A stretch of 64,000 bases of DNA from Aspergillus flavus (GCF_009017415.1 NC_092409.1:5642001-5706000); one strand, 5' to 3'. Positions 35,506 to 46,255 are shown, numbered from the stretch's first letter. Numbers and translations: made by a program. The notes: generated from the sequence alone by a model not told the origin.

Positions 35506-36528
35506 TTAAGAAAAACAGCACCATTTTGAATGTTTCGTCCTCTTTGGTGTCTTGTTATTCGGATGGTCGCTGTCCTGATTCTTAGTCCTCACAACCTCCT
35601 GGGTCATATGGTTCTGGTTTGTATCATATCGGTGAGTTGTATTCCAACCTATGCTATTCTGACGTGGAATATTCTGGTTCATAGCACGATGTATCACTGT
35701 ATCCTGGCGATTACGAACCATCGGATGCTCATCCAGGCTGAGGAAGTGTATAAGTTCTAGATCTAGCCCATCAAGGCTTACTTTATATGGAGTCGTAACA
35801 ATCTGGTCGACAACATGCGAGCTGATTCCATCAGTGCTTATATTATCGTCGGTACTTATATCATCTGAATTCATGCCCCTCTGCTGTGCAATTTGTTGGC
35901 TCATGTAATTCTGGCTTGCACTCTCGTGGTGTTCAATACCCAAACTCATGCCATCCTGATCCCTCACATTAAGATACATGTTAGGATCTTGTTCCAAGAA
36001 TTCGTCGATTTCGCGCCATTTCCCCTCCGAAATGTGAACGGCGTTCTCTCGCACGTTTTTATTACAAGCATCGTCGTTCTTGAGACGATTAATTGTATCT
36101 CGAACCCAATGGTGACAATTTGACAGTTTTCCTCTAGGATCCTCACGAAGGATCTCTAGCAAACGGTTCATATTACCAACCTGGCTAATTGCAAACTTGT
36201 CAATGGATTCATTTTCAGGCAGGATAACCAATCGTTCGTGGACTGGGTGATCTGGTCTTTTGTAGCAAGGAGAATCTTTCGGAGGAGGGAGGCCTTCATC
36301 CAGCTTGGATTCGATCCCACAGCAAGCATGAAAGCGCCTTGAGCGTTGTAGTGGGGACCCATAACTGGCTTCTATGAGGAAAGTCCAGTGGATTCTACAC
36401 ATGGAGATATGATGATTAGCATATTTTGGAAGGCCTGGAAAGAAAAGCTGTGCATATCGTTCGGGTTCTTACTCTTCTGGCATATAGTAGATACCTATGA
36501 ACAGTCCATACACATGCGAAGCACCCAT
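35506..36528 (-). CDS. DUF6540-like protein with CaaX-type C-terminus
   Basis: Two exons: 36528-36473 and 36394-35506, joined across a GTAAGA/TGTAG intron with a GCTAATC branch site, giving 314 residues. The joined start reads YGLFIGIYYMPEEIHWTFLI, and a later NCHHWVRDTINRLKND segment follows. Together these resemble the fungal HWA...NCQ-W pattern of DUF6540-type proteins of unknown role. The second half is hydrophilic and disordered, with DDISTDDNISTDGIS short repeats and many Asn, His and Gln. The protein ends in KWCCFS, so its last four residues form a C-a-a-X box with X = Ser, and a second cysteine precedes it. This predicts farnesylation and membrane attachment. The domain assignment is tentative. 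Confidence 0.65.
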
Positions 36529-37686
36529 TGTACCTTAGGGCTTTGTAATACCTATCTGATATCTCTTAAAGTGGGTCTGCTAGATAAATGATTGGCTTCA
36601 GGAAAATAAAAATGTGTAATCAAGATCACGCTGGTGATGAAGATCCACTGCCAACTGTTGCCGAATGCATCTACTTATATAATGGATAAAGCAAATGCTA
36701 ATATCTCATGTACCCCGTCGACCCTTTGATACTACTCAAGTGATATCCTTATTATTGTCAGGTTGGCCCAAAGGCTACGTATGTCCTATATTCGTCTTCA
36801 CAGAAAGAATAATGACCGACCCCGCCATCCGGGTAGAATACTGTTCAAAATGAATAATCACTTATCCTGATAGAAAGGAAGACCTAACAAGGAAATTTGC
36901 ATTGGTGGGGATTTTGATGCATATAATCAGTCTCGAGTCTGAAAGCGGACTGTGGATATAACACAAAGGGACCATTGCTCAGATTCTGAGACAATGGTTC
37001 TCCAGTAGGAAAGTGTATCACTTCTTAATGCTGTATGTGTAACTTGAGGGTGCTTGATCTCAGATGAAAGAGTTTCCTGATTGTCATTCGTATCAAAGGG
37101 AGCCGTACGTGCCATTTTATCCTTAGGACACTTCAGGCCAGAGTAGGTAATTATTCATTTCATTTCTACCCTTTCGGTATTATAACACAGACGTTTAGCC
37201 GAAGCTTATAGCTTTATGTACCGATAAGTCATCCGGGATTGTTGGAGTCTTGTACTTGGCTAGCTACCCAGTTGCCTAGGAGAGATGTGTGTTGCGATCC
37301 AGCTGCTTTGGAGCTTAAATTGAGCGGGCGAAAAAAGCGGTATACCGTATAGTAGATATTTCAAGTGATGGTACGCGTTCTGCCAAGTATTGCGAGACTT
37401 GTAACCCCACTATTGTATCATTATTGTTGAGGACCATAGTAGGCCAGGCTGTTCAGCTGGCTTGTGTGATCTGCAGTCAGCTGAAAACCCCGCTATCCAG
37501 CTCATACTGACCCACTTGGTGATATCCAGTTGAACTCTCAGCTCAGCTCGGAAAGGACAGACTATTCTCTGCTGTCTGGTTATAAATATCCCTCTCTTAC
37601 CTCCTCAATCCTCTATCTTCGTTCAACTCACTGCCACTTGTTCCTCCTACCTACCAAACACAACCCACCAAAACCGACCCTTCAAT
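36529..37686. other. AT-rich spacer and promoter of the small thioredoxin-like gene
   Basis: About 1.2 kb with no gene. The last 100 bases are rich in CCTCC/CAACTCACT and look like a leader. It contains the first copy of a diverged direct repeat (37371-37427). Confidence 0.4.
37371..37427 (+). repeat. Diverged direct repeat, copy 1
   Basis: About 55 bases starting GTACGCGTTCTGCCAAG match 38498-38552 with a few differences, mostly transitions plus small indels. The two copies flank the small gene at 37687-38050. Confidence 0.6.
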
Positions 37687-38050
37687 ATGCCTTTCATTCC
37701 TATCCCTGAGTATGTCCTCTTCATTAATAACGCAAACCATCTCTGTGAGACTAATACAATATCCTAGGCCCGGGTTTTACGAGCACGTCATCAACAGACC
37801 CCCGCCCACCGTCGTCCATTTCTGGGACTCAGCAGCAGGTCCACCTACCCAAGAATTCCAAATCTTGGAGTCGGGAAACCACCCTGCTAGCGATCGTGAG
37901 ACATTCGGGGTTGATGTTTCCCAATTCCCTGTTCCAAACGCCCCGAGCGACGTGCCTGTGACGATCCTCTTCAGTGGAGGCCAACAGTTGGACACTGCCA
38001 ACGGTGGAGATATTGGCAAATTCTTCCATCTTCTTGAGCAAGCTGAGTGA
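37687..38050 (+). CDS. Small thioredoxin-like protein lacking cysteines
   Basis: Two exons (37687-37709 and 37768-38050; intron GTATGT...CCTAG) encode 101 residues. The pattern PTVVHFWDSAAGPPTQEF has the place and rhythm of the thioredoxin strand plus active-site turn (V-V-x-F-W-A-x-W-C-G-P-C), but both active cysteines are replaced. VPVTILFSGGQQL resembles the cis-proline strand, and KFFHLLEQA the last helix. There is no cysteine anywhere in the protein. If the fold is right it cannot do disulfide exchange and may act as a binding or scaffold module. The upstream region is a strong-looking promoter leader. The fold assignment is inference from a short sequence. Confidence 0.65.
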
Positions 38051-38497
38051 GGGCTTTGAAATCATAAAGCGGCGGCCTTACCATGAATGATGCATATAAC
38101 ATGTTAGGGCACCGGGCCGTATGGACCCGGAGAGGGTTAAAAAGGACCTCACATGTTGTATCTAGCTTCTTTCCCCAGGGATCAGTCTTGTAGCCAATCC
38201 AGTTGTCATCTTTGATCCAATATACCTTATCTAGTCGACAGGCTGACACACCCTGCGTTGTATGTCGTAACCAGTATGACCATTATCGAAGATAAAGGTT
38301 TATTTTCTGTTTATTCAATATTCTCTGGGTGTGGAAATATGGCTGGACTTCGCTGGACTCAGCTGGGGGTTGAATTGATCCCCGTAGCCCCACCCATGAC
38401 GTACCCTCCAGATCTGCTAGCCAGTACCGTATCTGATATCGATCTCAGCCTTTTCAACGCTAAGATGGGACTATTAAGGGACAGATTCTTGACGCGG
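38051..38497. other. Spacer after the small gene
   Basis: No gene is seen. It is AT-rich and contains the presumed 3' end of the small transcript. Confidence 0.4.
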
Positions 38498-38552
38498 TAC
38501 GTGTTCTGCCAGGTGTTGCGAGACTTTTGACCCACTATTGTACTTATTATAA
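38498..38552 (+). repeat. Diverged direct repeat, copy 2
   Basis: It starts GTACGTGTTCTGCCAGG and matches the copy at 37371. The differences are mostly C/T and G/A, as expected of old duplication with transition-biased decay. Confidence 0.6.
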
Positions 38553-38719
38553 ACAGCCTTTACATTTCTCAAAAGGACTAGTGAATGTGTAATTTTTATT
38601 TCTTCAGTCCATACTTTTCTTGCCCTCTTTACTAATCAGTATTCTGCCTCTCAGATAAGCCCGCTTCTATGGATAGCTACCCGGAGTCCAAACCATACTT
38701 AATAACCACGGGGGTGCGC

Positions 38720-38834
38720 GCTCCGGGGGGGTCAGGATTTAGTGGCTGGGGGTCAGGGTGGGGCGGAAAAGGCAGCTCCTAAGGGGTCAGGGTGGATCTG
38801 ACCCCCAAACACTAAATCCTGACCCCCTTGGAGC
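38720..38834. repeat. 25-bp inverted repeat with G-rich core
   Basis: Left arm 38720-38744 and right arm 38810-38834 pair at 23 of 25 positions. The 65-base centre contains further GGGGTCAGG-type direct copies and an ATCTGACCCCC inverse copy. It ends 125 bases before a tRNA-Ser gene. It may be a small palindromic (MITE-like) element or a G-quadruplex-prone hairpin. No coding capacity is seen. Confidence 0.75.
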
Positions 38835-38959
38835 TGGGACCCCATAACCACGCCCTGTTGGTGGTTGCCTCTGAGATTTGTCATCCACGCCGAACATTTT
38901 ATGGTTGTCAAAATTTTGTGCCCCTCATATACTACAAAATATTAAACTTTGGCCATCAA

Positions 38960-39062
38960 GGCACTTTGGCGGAGTGGTTAACGCGATGCCCTGCTATACA
39001 GTATCTGTATATCGGTCTAGGCATTCCCTTCGGGGGCGTGAGTTCGAATCTCACAGGTGTCG
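38960..39062 (+). tRNA. tRNA-Ser (anticodon GCU) with 22-base intron
   Basis: The acceptor strands GGCACTT and AGGTGTC pair, with G-U at the second pair. The D arm is GGCGGAGTGGTTAACGC. The anticodon stem ATGCC/GGCAT surrounds CTGCTA with anticodon GCT at 38993-38995. An intron at 38997-39018 follows base 37. The long variable arm TTCCCTTCGGGGGCGT marks it as type II (serine). The T arm is GTGAG-TTCGAAT-CTCAC. The discriminator is G and a T run follows at once, a Pol III terminator. The mature length is 81 bases before CCA. Confidence 0.93.
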
Positions 39063-40505
39063 ATTTTTTTGGCCCCCTTCCTTCTTCTGTCCCGCTTCAA
39101 GGAAGGTTATTCAAGGCATCTTCTCGCTCAAGTACATGCTCACGGAGTCTTGGTGACTGACCTATTTGTTCTCTCGCAAGACCTTTGCGCAAGCTGTGAA
39201 ATGTCAAGGTATCCGGTATGTAGCGTATCCGGGATATTTGCGAAGTTGATTTGAATATCATTATCTATCCCCTTGTGAGGAGTGCCGGCACATCTGGCTC
39301 CCAGTGTGTCTTTTATAAACTCAATCCAACACGATAGTGTTGGAAGTACCGAGCACTATATTGGAGTCATGGCGTTGCCCCAGTTTAGCACGAAGGGGGA
39401 CGTGTATTACTAGTCCCGATGTATCCGATAAATGTAAGTCCCCATATCTACATGGGCTTGTTGCGATAGATAAGTTGGTATCTGGGTCTACCGTCACACT
39501 GTAATCGTCTATGAATGCGTTACCGAGTCACCGGGTAAGGAGGAGTATCTCCTGCCAACAGGGGTATGATAGCAGCCCTTCCCAGTTCTTCAATAGACGG
39601 GAAATTTAGACGTCTCTTTCGTATATTCCGTTTTTGCTTGTAATAGGTGAGACACACGGTAATAGTCCGCAAGTTATATGCTTTCGGATCTTACTTCTCC
39701 ATAGAATCGTATTAGACATTGCGATATAGAAGCATAATATAGCATTGAGAGGTTTATAGGATGCAATTGCTTCTTCAACAAGGGCAGTTCAACAATCCAG
39801 TACTATCGCTGTCAAGCTCCATGATTGCTGTGTTGGATAAGTTACTGTGATCCTATCACGATATTACTCTCTGAGCCACATTCTTCATGAAGATTGGCTG
39901 CTGAGAGTTGTGGACATATTGAGGCTCAGATTACTTCTCTTTATATACCTACTGAAGGGATTAGTAATCAGGACTATGTCGACTTACTACTATAAATTGT
40001 TAATGGTTGCAGCTCTGTAAAGTATAGACTTGGACAGCGTGGGACTGTCCAGGTAGTGCAGACGGAGAAATTGAGTAGCCGCTAAAAGCGGCAGCACTGG
40101 GGGAACGCGAATCGGAAACGTATATACAAAGTATAATTATTCTGTAGGTTATTGGAATGGCCTCCTGTGGATGTAGTCAGATTGTAGAGAAATTATTTAA
40201 TAGACAAACTAGAAGACTAGACGAGATATAGAATAAATGGGCTGGCTGTGCTTGTCATAGATTTTTGTAGGAGATATAGAAGACTAGTACTAGATCGAAA
40301 AGCATGGATGAGAATGCTCTTATGCACGTTCAGCCACCACATACCAAGACGCATTAAATAAGCCCCATGTGACAGGATATTAAGCTCCTCTTCAATGTAA
40401 GAGCCAAGAATATCAATCTGACTGCAAGACACATGCCCTCACTCTCTAGCCTGTATCCCTTCTCAGCTGTCTTCAATCATTCAAGAGCCATCACCATGAA
40501 ATCTC
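39063..40505. other. AT-rich gene-free region
   Basis: About 1.4 kb. A TGTTGGAAG start near 39339 and an AGCCGCTAAAAGCGGC hairpin near 40077 look repeat-like, but no element could be delimited. Confidence 0.4.
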
Positions 40506-41542
40506 TTAGGCATAGACCATGATAACCGATTCCTCCGTAAATATAGCCTTGTCATCCCCAAAGGAAGGATGAGTGTAGCGGCACTTTGGAAAGGATAACC
40601 CGTTCGACCGTAAGCAGTCCGGACACATTCCCACTTTTGCTTTTCTGCAGTTGCTCAATAATCTCAGCAACTCGGCATCTTGCTTCAGGGCTTTAATTGA
40701 CATGCATACACAGCCTGATACATTGCAAGGCCCAGGGTGGCACTTGGGCAGCTTGAGTGCGTCCCGGTGAACTTGTTTAAAGCTCTTGGCTTCAAATGCA
40801 TCGGTACCAGGAAGCAGTCCACACGCTTGTAGTTTCCACGTATAAAGTGTTACGTATTTGGATTCGTCGGTTTTGAATGCAGTCAAGCTATTCAGTACGC
40901 TTGTAATTGCCTTCCTAACAATACGATAGAGTTCACGTCTTTTTCTCTCGAAATCCACTGCAATGGTACTTAGCGAAGCGTTATCTATCCATACAGGGAA
41001 GTGAATTGCCTACCGACGATGTTGCTGTGAATAAGTGGATGGTCCACCAGCAAGGACAAGTCAGTATAGGAACCCGCATGCGCGAAGAGTATCTCCTTCG
41101 AAATGGCAGCAAATCTCTCCGGTAAATCCATAACATATGCGAGCAACAGTAGTGGGCACAGTTGCGTGACAGTAAGGTTTTGTAGATTCTTCATCAACCA
41201 TAGTTTAACTTGGGAGGCAACAGCCTTTTTGCACATGTATTTGTCGATCAGAGTAGCGAAGTCTTCGAGAAATGTAGGGCTCGGATTCTCCGGTATTTCA
41301 TCAGTTCGAAAATGTACTATGTTGCAAAAAGTGAGGAGCGCTTCGGGATCATCCCCACTCAGAGGTATAACCCCCGGTCCTTCCGATCCCTTGACTATCG
41401 AAGTACCCTCCTTGCAATGAGGGCTAAGCATGGCGGACAATACAGGGGAAGCTGCAGACAAAACCTTGGAGCAGACCTGGAGCAAATCATCGCCACACTC
41501 GATAAAAATGTCGCCGTCTGGGTCGATGAATTCAACTGGCAT
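40506..41542 (-). CDS. BTB/POZ domain protein
   Basis: Two exons (41542-41014, 40957-40506) give 326 residues. Residues 7-90 follow the BTB pattern: DGDIFIECGD, then LQVCSKVLSAASPVLSAML, then PLSGDDPEALLTFCNIVHF. A helical region with KYMCKKAVASQVKLWL follows, as in other fungal BTB proteins. The C-terminal part is Cys-rich (CHPGPCNVSGCVC, CPDCL, KCRY), which suggests metal binding or disulfides. BTB domains dimerise or bind Cullin-3; no Kelch or MATH partner domain is present. The cellular role is unknown. Such genes are numerous and variable in Aspergillus accessory regions. Confidence 0.85.
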
Positions 41543-41727
41543 ATTGACAATGAAGTATTAGTTGGCGTGGGGCTGGATGACTCTGCTTTTACCACCACGT
41601 CTGGCAGATTGTGATTAGGATGGGGAAGAATGAATTTAACCTAGTATACCTCAAAAGGTCTCACTGAACCAATCTCAAGTATCCTCTGATGCACTGTAGA
41701 TTAGAAGCGAGAGATAAGGTTCAGAAA

Positions 41728-41790
41728 GGTCAGGAAGGTCAGGAAGGTCAGGAAGGTCAGGAAGGTCAGGAAGGTCAGGAAGGTCAGGAA
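41728..41790 (+). repeat. Tandem repeat, 7 copies of a 9-base unit
   Basis: GGTCAGGAA repeats seven times without error (63 bases). It is a clean minisatellite, likely polymorphic between strains. Confidence 0.95.
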
Positions 41791-41844
41791 GAACAGAAAG
41801 ATCAGAAGTGGTTGTGTTGAGCAGATCAGTGAATGCACAGGATG

Positions 41845-41894
41845 TGGTCTAGGCGAGGATTCCGTTTATCGTTTTTGGATCATCGTTCAAACCC
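41845..41894 (+). other. tRNA-like Pol III box pair, possible tRNA pseudogene
   Basis: TGGTCTAGGCGAGG resembles a tRNA A box, and GTTCAAACCC (41885-41894) matches the B box pattern GWTCRANNC, with spacing in the tRNA range. The T-arm and acceptor stems do not pair, so it is not a working tRNA. A degenerate tRNA copy or SINE head is possible. Confidence 0.35.
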
Positions 41895-42386
41895 CGCCCA
41901 CGAAGTGTTACTCTCAGTTGCCAATCTCATAGTCAAGAAGATCTACCACTACCGTGGAAATACCTCTCATGTCATATGCCTCTCGACTAGCATCTAAGTA
42001 TAAGTGAGCTTAGCTATAGGCGACATATGTCATTGAATTGTTATAACAATATCACCGATCAGATTAAGGTATGATGTATCTTGACCATCAAGGTGTTGCA
42101 GTCAAACAAAGCAACGAGGATGAATCTTCAACTTCCAATTGCTTTCCAAGTATTGCCACTTGGACAACTCTAACAGTATGAGTCCCGTTTAGTTCGTTTG
42201 ACGTACTTTCTCGCTCTTTGTGAGAAAATAAAAGGAGCATCGGGTACTTCTATACTCCATTGATGATCTCTCACGCGCAGGGGGATCTACTGAGAGTGGC
42301 ATGCAAGTATTTAACATGGAGGAGTACGTGAGCGAATTCCGTTATAAGCGGTCTTAGTAGCCGAGTGTTGAATTGCCGTTGCATTC

Positions 42387-42911
42387 ATGACTTTTCCCAC
42401 CAACTGTGAGGCGCCGACAAAACGATATCAACCAGAAACCCAAGACAAGACCAATGAATACCCATATACTAAGCACATCATATCATACGGAGAAGACAAA
42501 CTTTACGTTGCACTGTTGGAGAAGCCGGGCTCTGTGAGCATCCCAAGGAAGAATATCGTCTTTGAAGATATGACTAGAACGTTACATACAAGATACAGGT
42601 ACAACTGGACTTTCACTATTGGATCCCAGATAAAACCAACCCACGACGAGATGAAGGTCTATGCTGTGGAATACCATCCCGATATCTGGACGCAATCTTC
42701 TATAGTCGACTTAACAGAACGACATAGTAGTATCCGTCTCACCCCACGATGCGCACATATTGTGTTGGGCAAAATAGCCAACGTCATGAAACGATCACGG
42801 CTCATAGACATTCTTTGCGGGCGTTCAGCTGTCTTGCTATCATATGCTGTGTCATTCACAGGTCCAACAGCATATCCTACCGCTGTGACAGTCGCATTTG
42901 GGTCCGGATAG
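42387..42911 (+). CDS. Possible hypothetical protein
   Basis: A 174-codon open frame has balanced amino-acid composition (YTKHIISYGEDKLYVALLEK and similar). No domain, signal peptide or membrane segment is evident. No intron improves it. It may be a real orphan gene, a fragment, or chance. The opposite strand also has a 92-codon frame over the same bases, which weakens the case. Confidence 0.35.
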   Translation: MTFPTNCEAPTKRYQPETQDKTNEYPYTKHIISYGEDKLYVALLEKPGSVSIPRKNIVFEDMTRTLHTRYRYNWTFTIGSQIKPTHDEMKVYAVEYHPDIWTQSSIVDLTERHSSIRLTPRCAHIVLGKIANVMKRSRLIDILCGRSAVLLSYAVSFTGPTAYPTAVTVAFGSG

Positions 42912-43627
42912 TAATAGGTAATAAAAGGACTCGGCAATAGTCATCTAGGTACCCCTGTATTAGGCTTCTCGGTAACAAATTGGAATAAGGTGCCCGGGAC
43001 CACTATGGCATGTATTCATAGAAAAATGGACAAGTAGATATCAAGGCCACGATCAGATGTATGCGAACCAGGGGGAAGTATATTATCATAATCAATGGAC
43101 AGTACTTAATCTGTGCTATTAGAGATAGTATGGCTATAAGGTCAACCCCTCATTGGTCGGATATTGAGAAATTGGATGCACAGGAAGGTATAGGTATTGG
43201 ATGCCTTCAGTGGGTTTACGAGAGTCTTTGGAAGTATCCTGCCAGGACGTATCATACTCTTGGTGATGACATGGTCAGAATGTCGACGCTTTCCGGATTT
43301 TGGATTATTGGCTGCTGAAAGCGTGGTCGTTTGAAACCTTGAGATCCCTGTTTGGTGCTGCAGGCGGAGAGAATCTCGGGGTATATATAGTGACCTGACC
43401 GTGCAAGTTGTACCACCAAAAGCGTCCATTTTGGGCATCTAACATAACTTCGAGCAAATTAAGACTAAGAGAAATAACTAATTTATTACCAAACTTCTAA
43501 GCTGGGAAAGAGCCGAGCGTGAGGTGCAAAAACTGAACGCACTGAGTTTCGGCACCTCTGCAGTTTCCCCAAAGCGTTATATATTTAACCATATCAACAA
43601 CATTTGAGAAAAACAAACCAACGTCAA
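42912..43627. other. Spacer upstream of second tRNA-Ser
   Basis: No supported gene is seen. Confidence 0.4.
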
Positions 43628-43728
43628 GGCACTTTGGCGGAGTGGTTAACGCGATGGCCTGCTATGCCCTAAATGTGTGTTGCGAGCCATTCCCTTCGGG
43701 GGCGTGAGTTCGAATCTCACAGGTGTCG
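43628..43728 (+). tRNA. tRNA-Ser (anticodon GCU) with 20-base intron
   Basis: It is identical to the copy at 38960 in the acceptor, D, variable and T arms. The anticodon stem is ATGGC/GCCAT here versus ATGCC/GGCAT there, a compensated pair swap. The anticodon GCT lies at 43661-43663 and the intron at 43665-43684, unrelated in sequence to that of the first copy. A T run begins at 43731. Confidence 0.95.
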
Positions 43729-44350
43729 ACTTTTTTTTTCGTTCTTTTTGAACCCTAAATTCCCCATACTTCGGCTTCGGAACACTGAACTGTACAGGCC
43801 TTTCACTATCCTGCCATCGCTTCAGTGTCAGATGAAGAAGCAGTGTGGTATTCCTCCCAAGACCCTCCTCTCCTGCCTAAAATCTGTGCGCCAATCGAAC
43901 CGTTGTCGAGTGTAGGAACAGGGAACAGCCTTCCACATGGGAGCCCGATGCCATTGGTCTGGAATTTCCTACTTTGAGGTGTGCCAGGAACCTCTAGGTG
44001 TTTAGAGAATCGAGATAACACTGCGTTGTTAGAGATATGGGGGAATGAGAGAGAGGTAATTAAGCCATGTGTGGACGGGGATGGCGGAAACCACAAGTAT
44101 TCAACATCCTGCACACCAAAACATAGTAAAGCAAATAGGCAAATGCAGTACCAAACAGAGGTTTAGTTACTACCAGCCTTGTCTCTCCTTATAACCAGTG
44201 ACTTTCATTCTATTTATATTTCCCCAAGAGTGGCTTAGTGCCTAAGTTCATTCACATAATTCATCTGTTCCAGAACAAAGACATATCGCCTATGTAACCT
44301 CCGTTCAACATTCAACAGCGACACAGGTGCTTTCACAGCGACTGTCAAAA
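43729..44350. other. Spacer before F-box pseudogene
   Basis: No supported gene is seen. A TTTATATTTCCCC and CATTCAACAG leader-like stretch precedes the pseudogene ATG. Confidence 0.4.
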
Positions 44351-45676
44351 ATGGAATCATCCAGACTAGAGGCCCTGCCCCCGGAGATGGAATATGCTAT
44401 CTTGTTTACTATCCCAGATCTTGCCTCTCTTAATGCCTTGGTTCACGCTTCTCCCATTTTCCATACGTTGCATTTGCCACGGCGGAAACAGCTACTATCG
44501 ACTGTCTTAAACAGATGTCTCTAGTTACCTGTTATGGTCGAAGCAGTTGCTGCTTTGATTGCCTTGCGTGGGTTGGAAGAAAGACGCAAGACTATAGGTC
44601 TTTTGGAATTCTACAATTTCTCTACACATATATCCCGTTACGCTCCAATTTAAATCCGACTTCCAGCCTATCTGATATATGGTCGATGTATCATGAACAG
44701 GACATGGATGTTTATGATACATTTACGACTTTCACAGAGAATGACCTAATCGAAATGGCTCGACTCCATACGATAGTCGAGTATATTTCGGAAGACATGG
44801 TCTGTTACTTTCTCAAAGCCATACCAGGTACCCAAAAGCAAGAGCGAAGTATTACCCTATCACCGCCAGAATCCTTTCGAATACAGCGCACCATATATCG
44901 GCGGGAAATATTGCGACTGTTGTGTGAATGGACGTATTTCGAAGGGAAAGTACGGACGGATATCCCCGATCCAAGTGGAGAGGTATTTTGGAGCGATTTG
45001 CTTTCCGTATTGAGTCCATGGGAGAAGGAGGAGGTCAGATGTTTCCAGGAGTATGTCTTCCGCCACTATGAAGAACTACCTGGAGCTTCCTTTCCCGAAG
45101 ATAGTTGCGAGCCTTGTTCTAAGAAAAACGATCCATCCACCCTTACATATGGACCCGGTAAAAGTCTCTACGCTTTATTGATATGTGTACGGTTATTAAC
45201 TTGAATGATTAGTTATTAATGACGACTATAGGGGGTACTTCATGTTTTTTGGGATAGGGTACCTCTATCGCTGAATCCGCGGATCCAGAATATCTTGCTC
45301 GGAGGAACGACTGGCCCAGCAGATCGCCATGACCCGTGGTCGAAGGGCCTACCTGGGCGATCCGATGCTTTATGCTTTCGATGAAGGTCCTGATAATGGT
45401 GCGTACTACGAAGATTATGGTGATCAAGGCACAAGCGGCAGGATCTTCGTGTCGGATGAGGACTGGAATAGCCCAAACCTGGCATGGGCGTAGTGCTTAG
45501 ATCCGGACACACCAAACGCTTCCATAGAGTACTTTATACAAGCTTAGAATTGTCCATTACGCACGTGGGGATATATATTTTGGGACAAAAATCGGTTAGA
45601 GGAATGGGATATTGGCCCGCAGACTGTGAAAGAGAAGGTCCTGAGTAGTGAGTCAGCTTCGGAGGAGCTAATTTAA
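44351..45676 (+). pseudogene. Broken fungal F-box protein gene
   Basis: Blocks in changing frames read as one protein. An F-box-like start (LEALPPEMEYAILFTIPDL) is cut by an in-frame TAG near 44522. A second block (SLSDIWSMYHEQDMDVYDTF and on to 45204) lies in another frame. A third (RRAYLGDPMLYAFDEGPDNG) ends in TGG-GCG-TAG, and a last block (GYIFWDKNRLEEWDI) closes at 45676. The order matches long fungal F-box proteins that end with an F-W-D region. Several stops and frameshifts cannot be explained by introns with normal ends, so it is called dead. Confidence 0.7.
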
Positions 45677-45897
45677 AACTCATCCAGTCAGCTACCAATC
45701 TTGAAACTCATGTTGACATCAGGACTATGGCAGCCAGGTTTATCGCTGTTATCACTACTATAAATTAGTAGGAATCTATATTTCTCATCGGTTGTGGAGA
45801 GCTCTGGATATAACCAGGACCGCGAAGTCCTCTGGCGCCCGCAGGCGTACTCAGGTCTTCCATCGTACACGATTCATATCCCGAGTAATATGACGTA

Positions 45898-46255
45898 AAA
45901 GCTGACTTCGCGCATATTGATGATCTCGCCGGCTTCCTGGTCAAAACCATAGATCCTCCGGAAGTCTCAGAGAACAAGGAGCTAAATTTCATTAGTGACC
46001 ATATCAGCTCTAACGAGATTGCGGCCCTATTGGAGAAATACTCCCACAGAGAGGTGGAGAAGAGTATATTGCCATTGGAGGCTATGCGTCGGGTTTGGAA
46101 GAACAAGGAAGAAGTCCCAGAGGATCTCAAACGGAAGAGTGCGTTTCCGGACGACTTTTGGATCTTGGCCAGGGCAGGTCCACAATGATTTGCTCCCTGA
46201 TGTAAAGACGATGACGTTTGAGCGGTATTTCGAGAATAAGTTTGGTTCTCAATAG
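45898..46255 (+). pseudogene. Fragment of an NmrA-like/isoflavone-reductase-type gene
   Basis: One frame reads ADFAHIDDLAGFLVKTIDPP, EIAALLEKYSHREVEKSILP and MRRVWKNKEEVPEDLKRKSA up to DDFWILARAG. The frame then shifts to QVHNDLLPDVKTMTFERYFE and a stop. This is the C-terminal half of an NAD(P)-binding NmrA-like protein. The N-terminal Rossmann half is absent and a frameshift breaks the end, so it is a relic. Confidence 0.6.

Larger units (their letters stand above)
41543..42386. other. Intergenic region with tandem repeat and tRNA-like boxes
   Basis: No gene is supported. It contains the 9-base tandem array and the tRNA-like segment listed separately. Confidence 0.45.

Noticed and set aside
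39339..40200. Possible LTR starting TGTTGGAAG
   Set aside because: No second copy, primer-binding site or target duplication could be found in the window.
41728..41790. CRISPR-like array
   Set aside because: The units are directly adjacent with no spacers; it is a simple minisatellite in a fungal genome.
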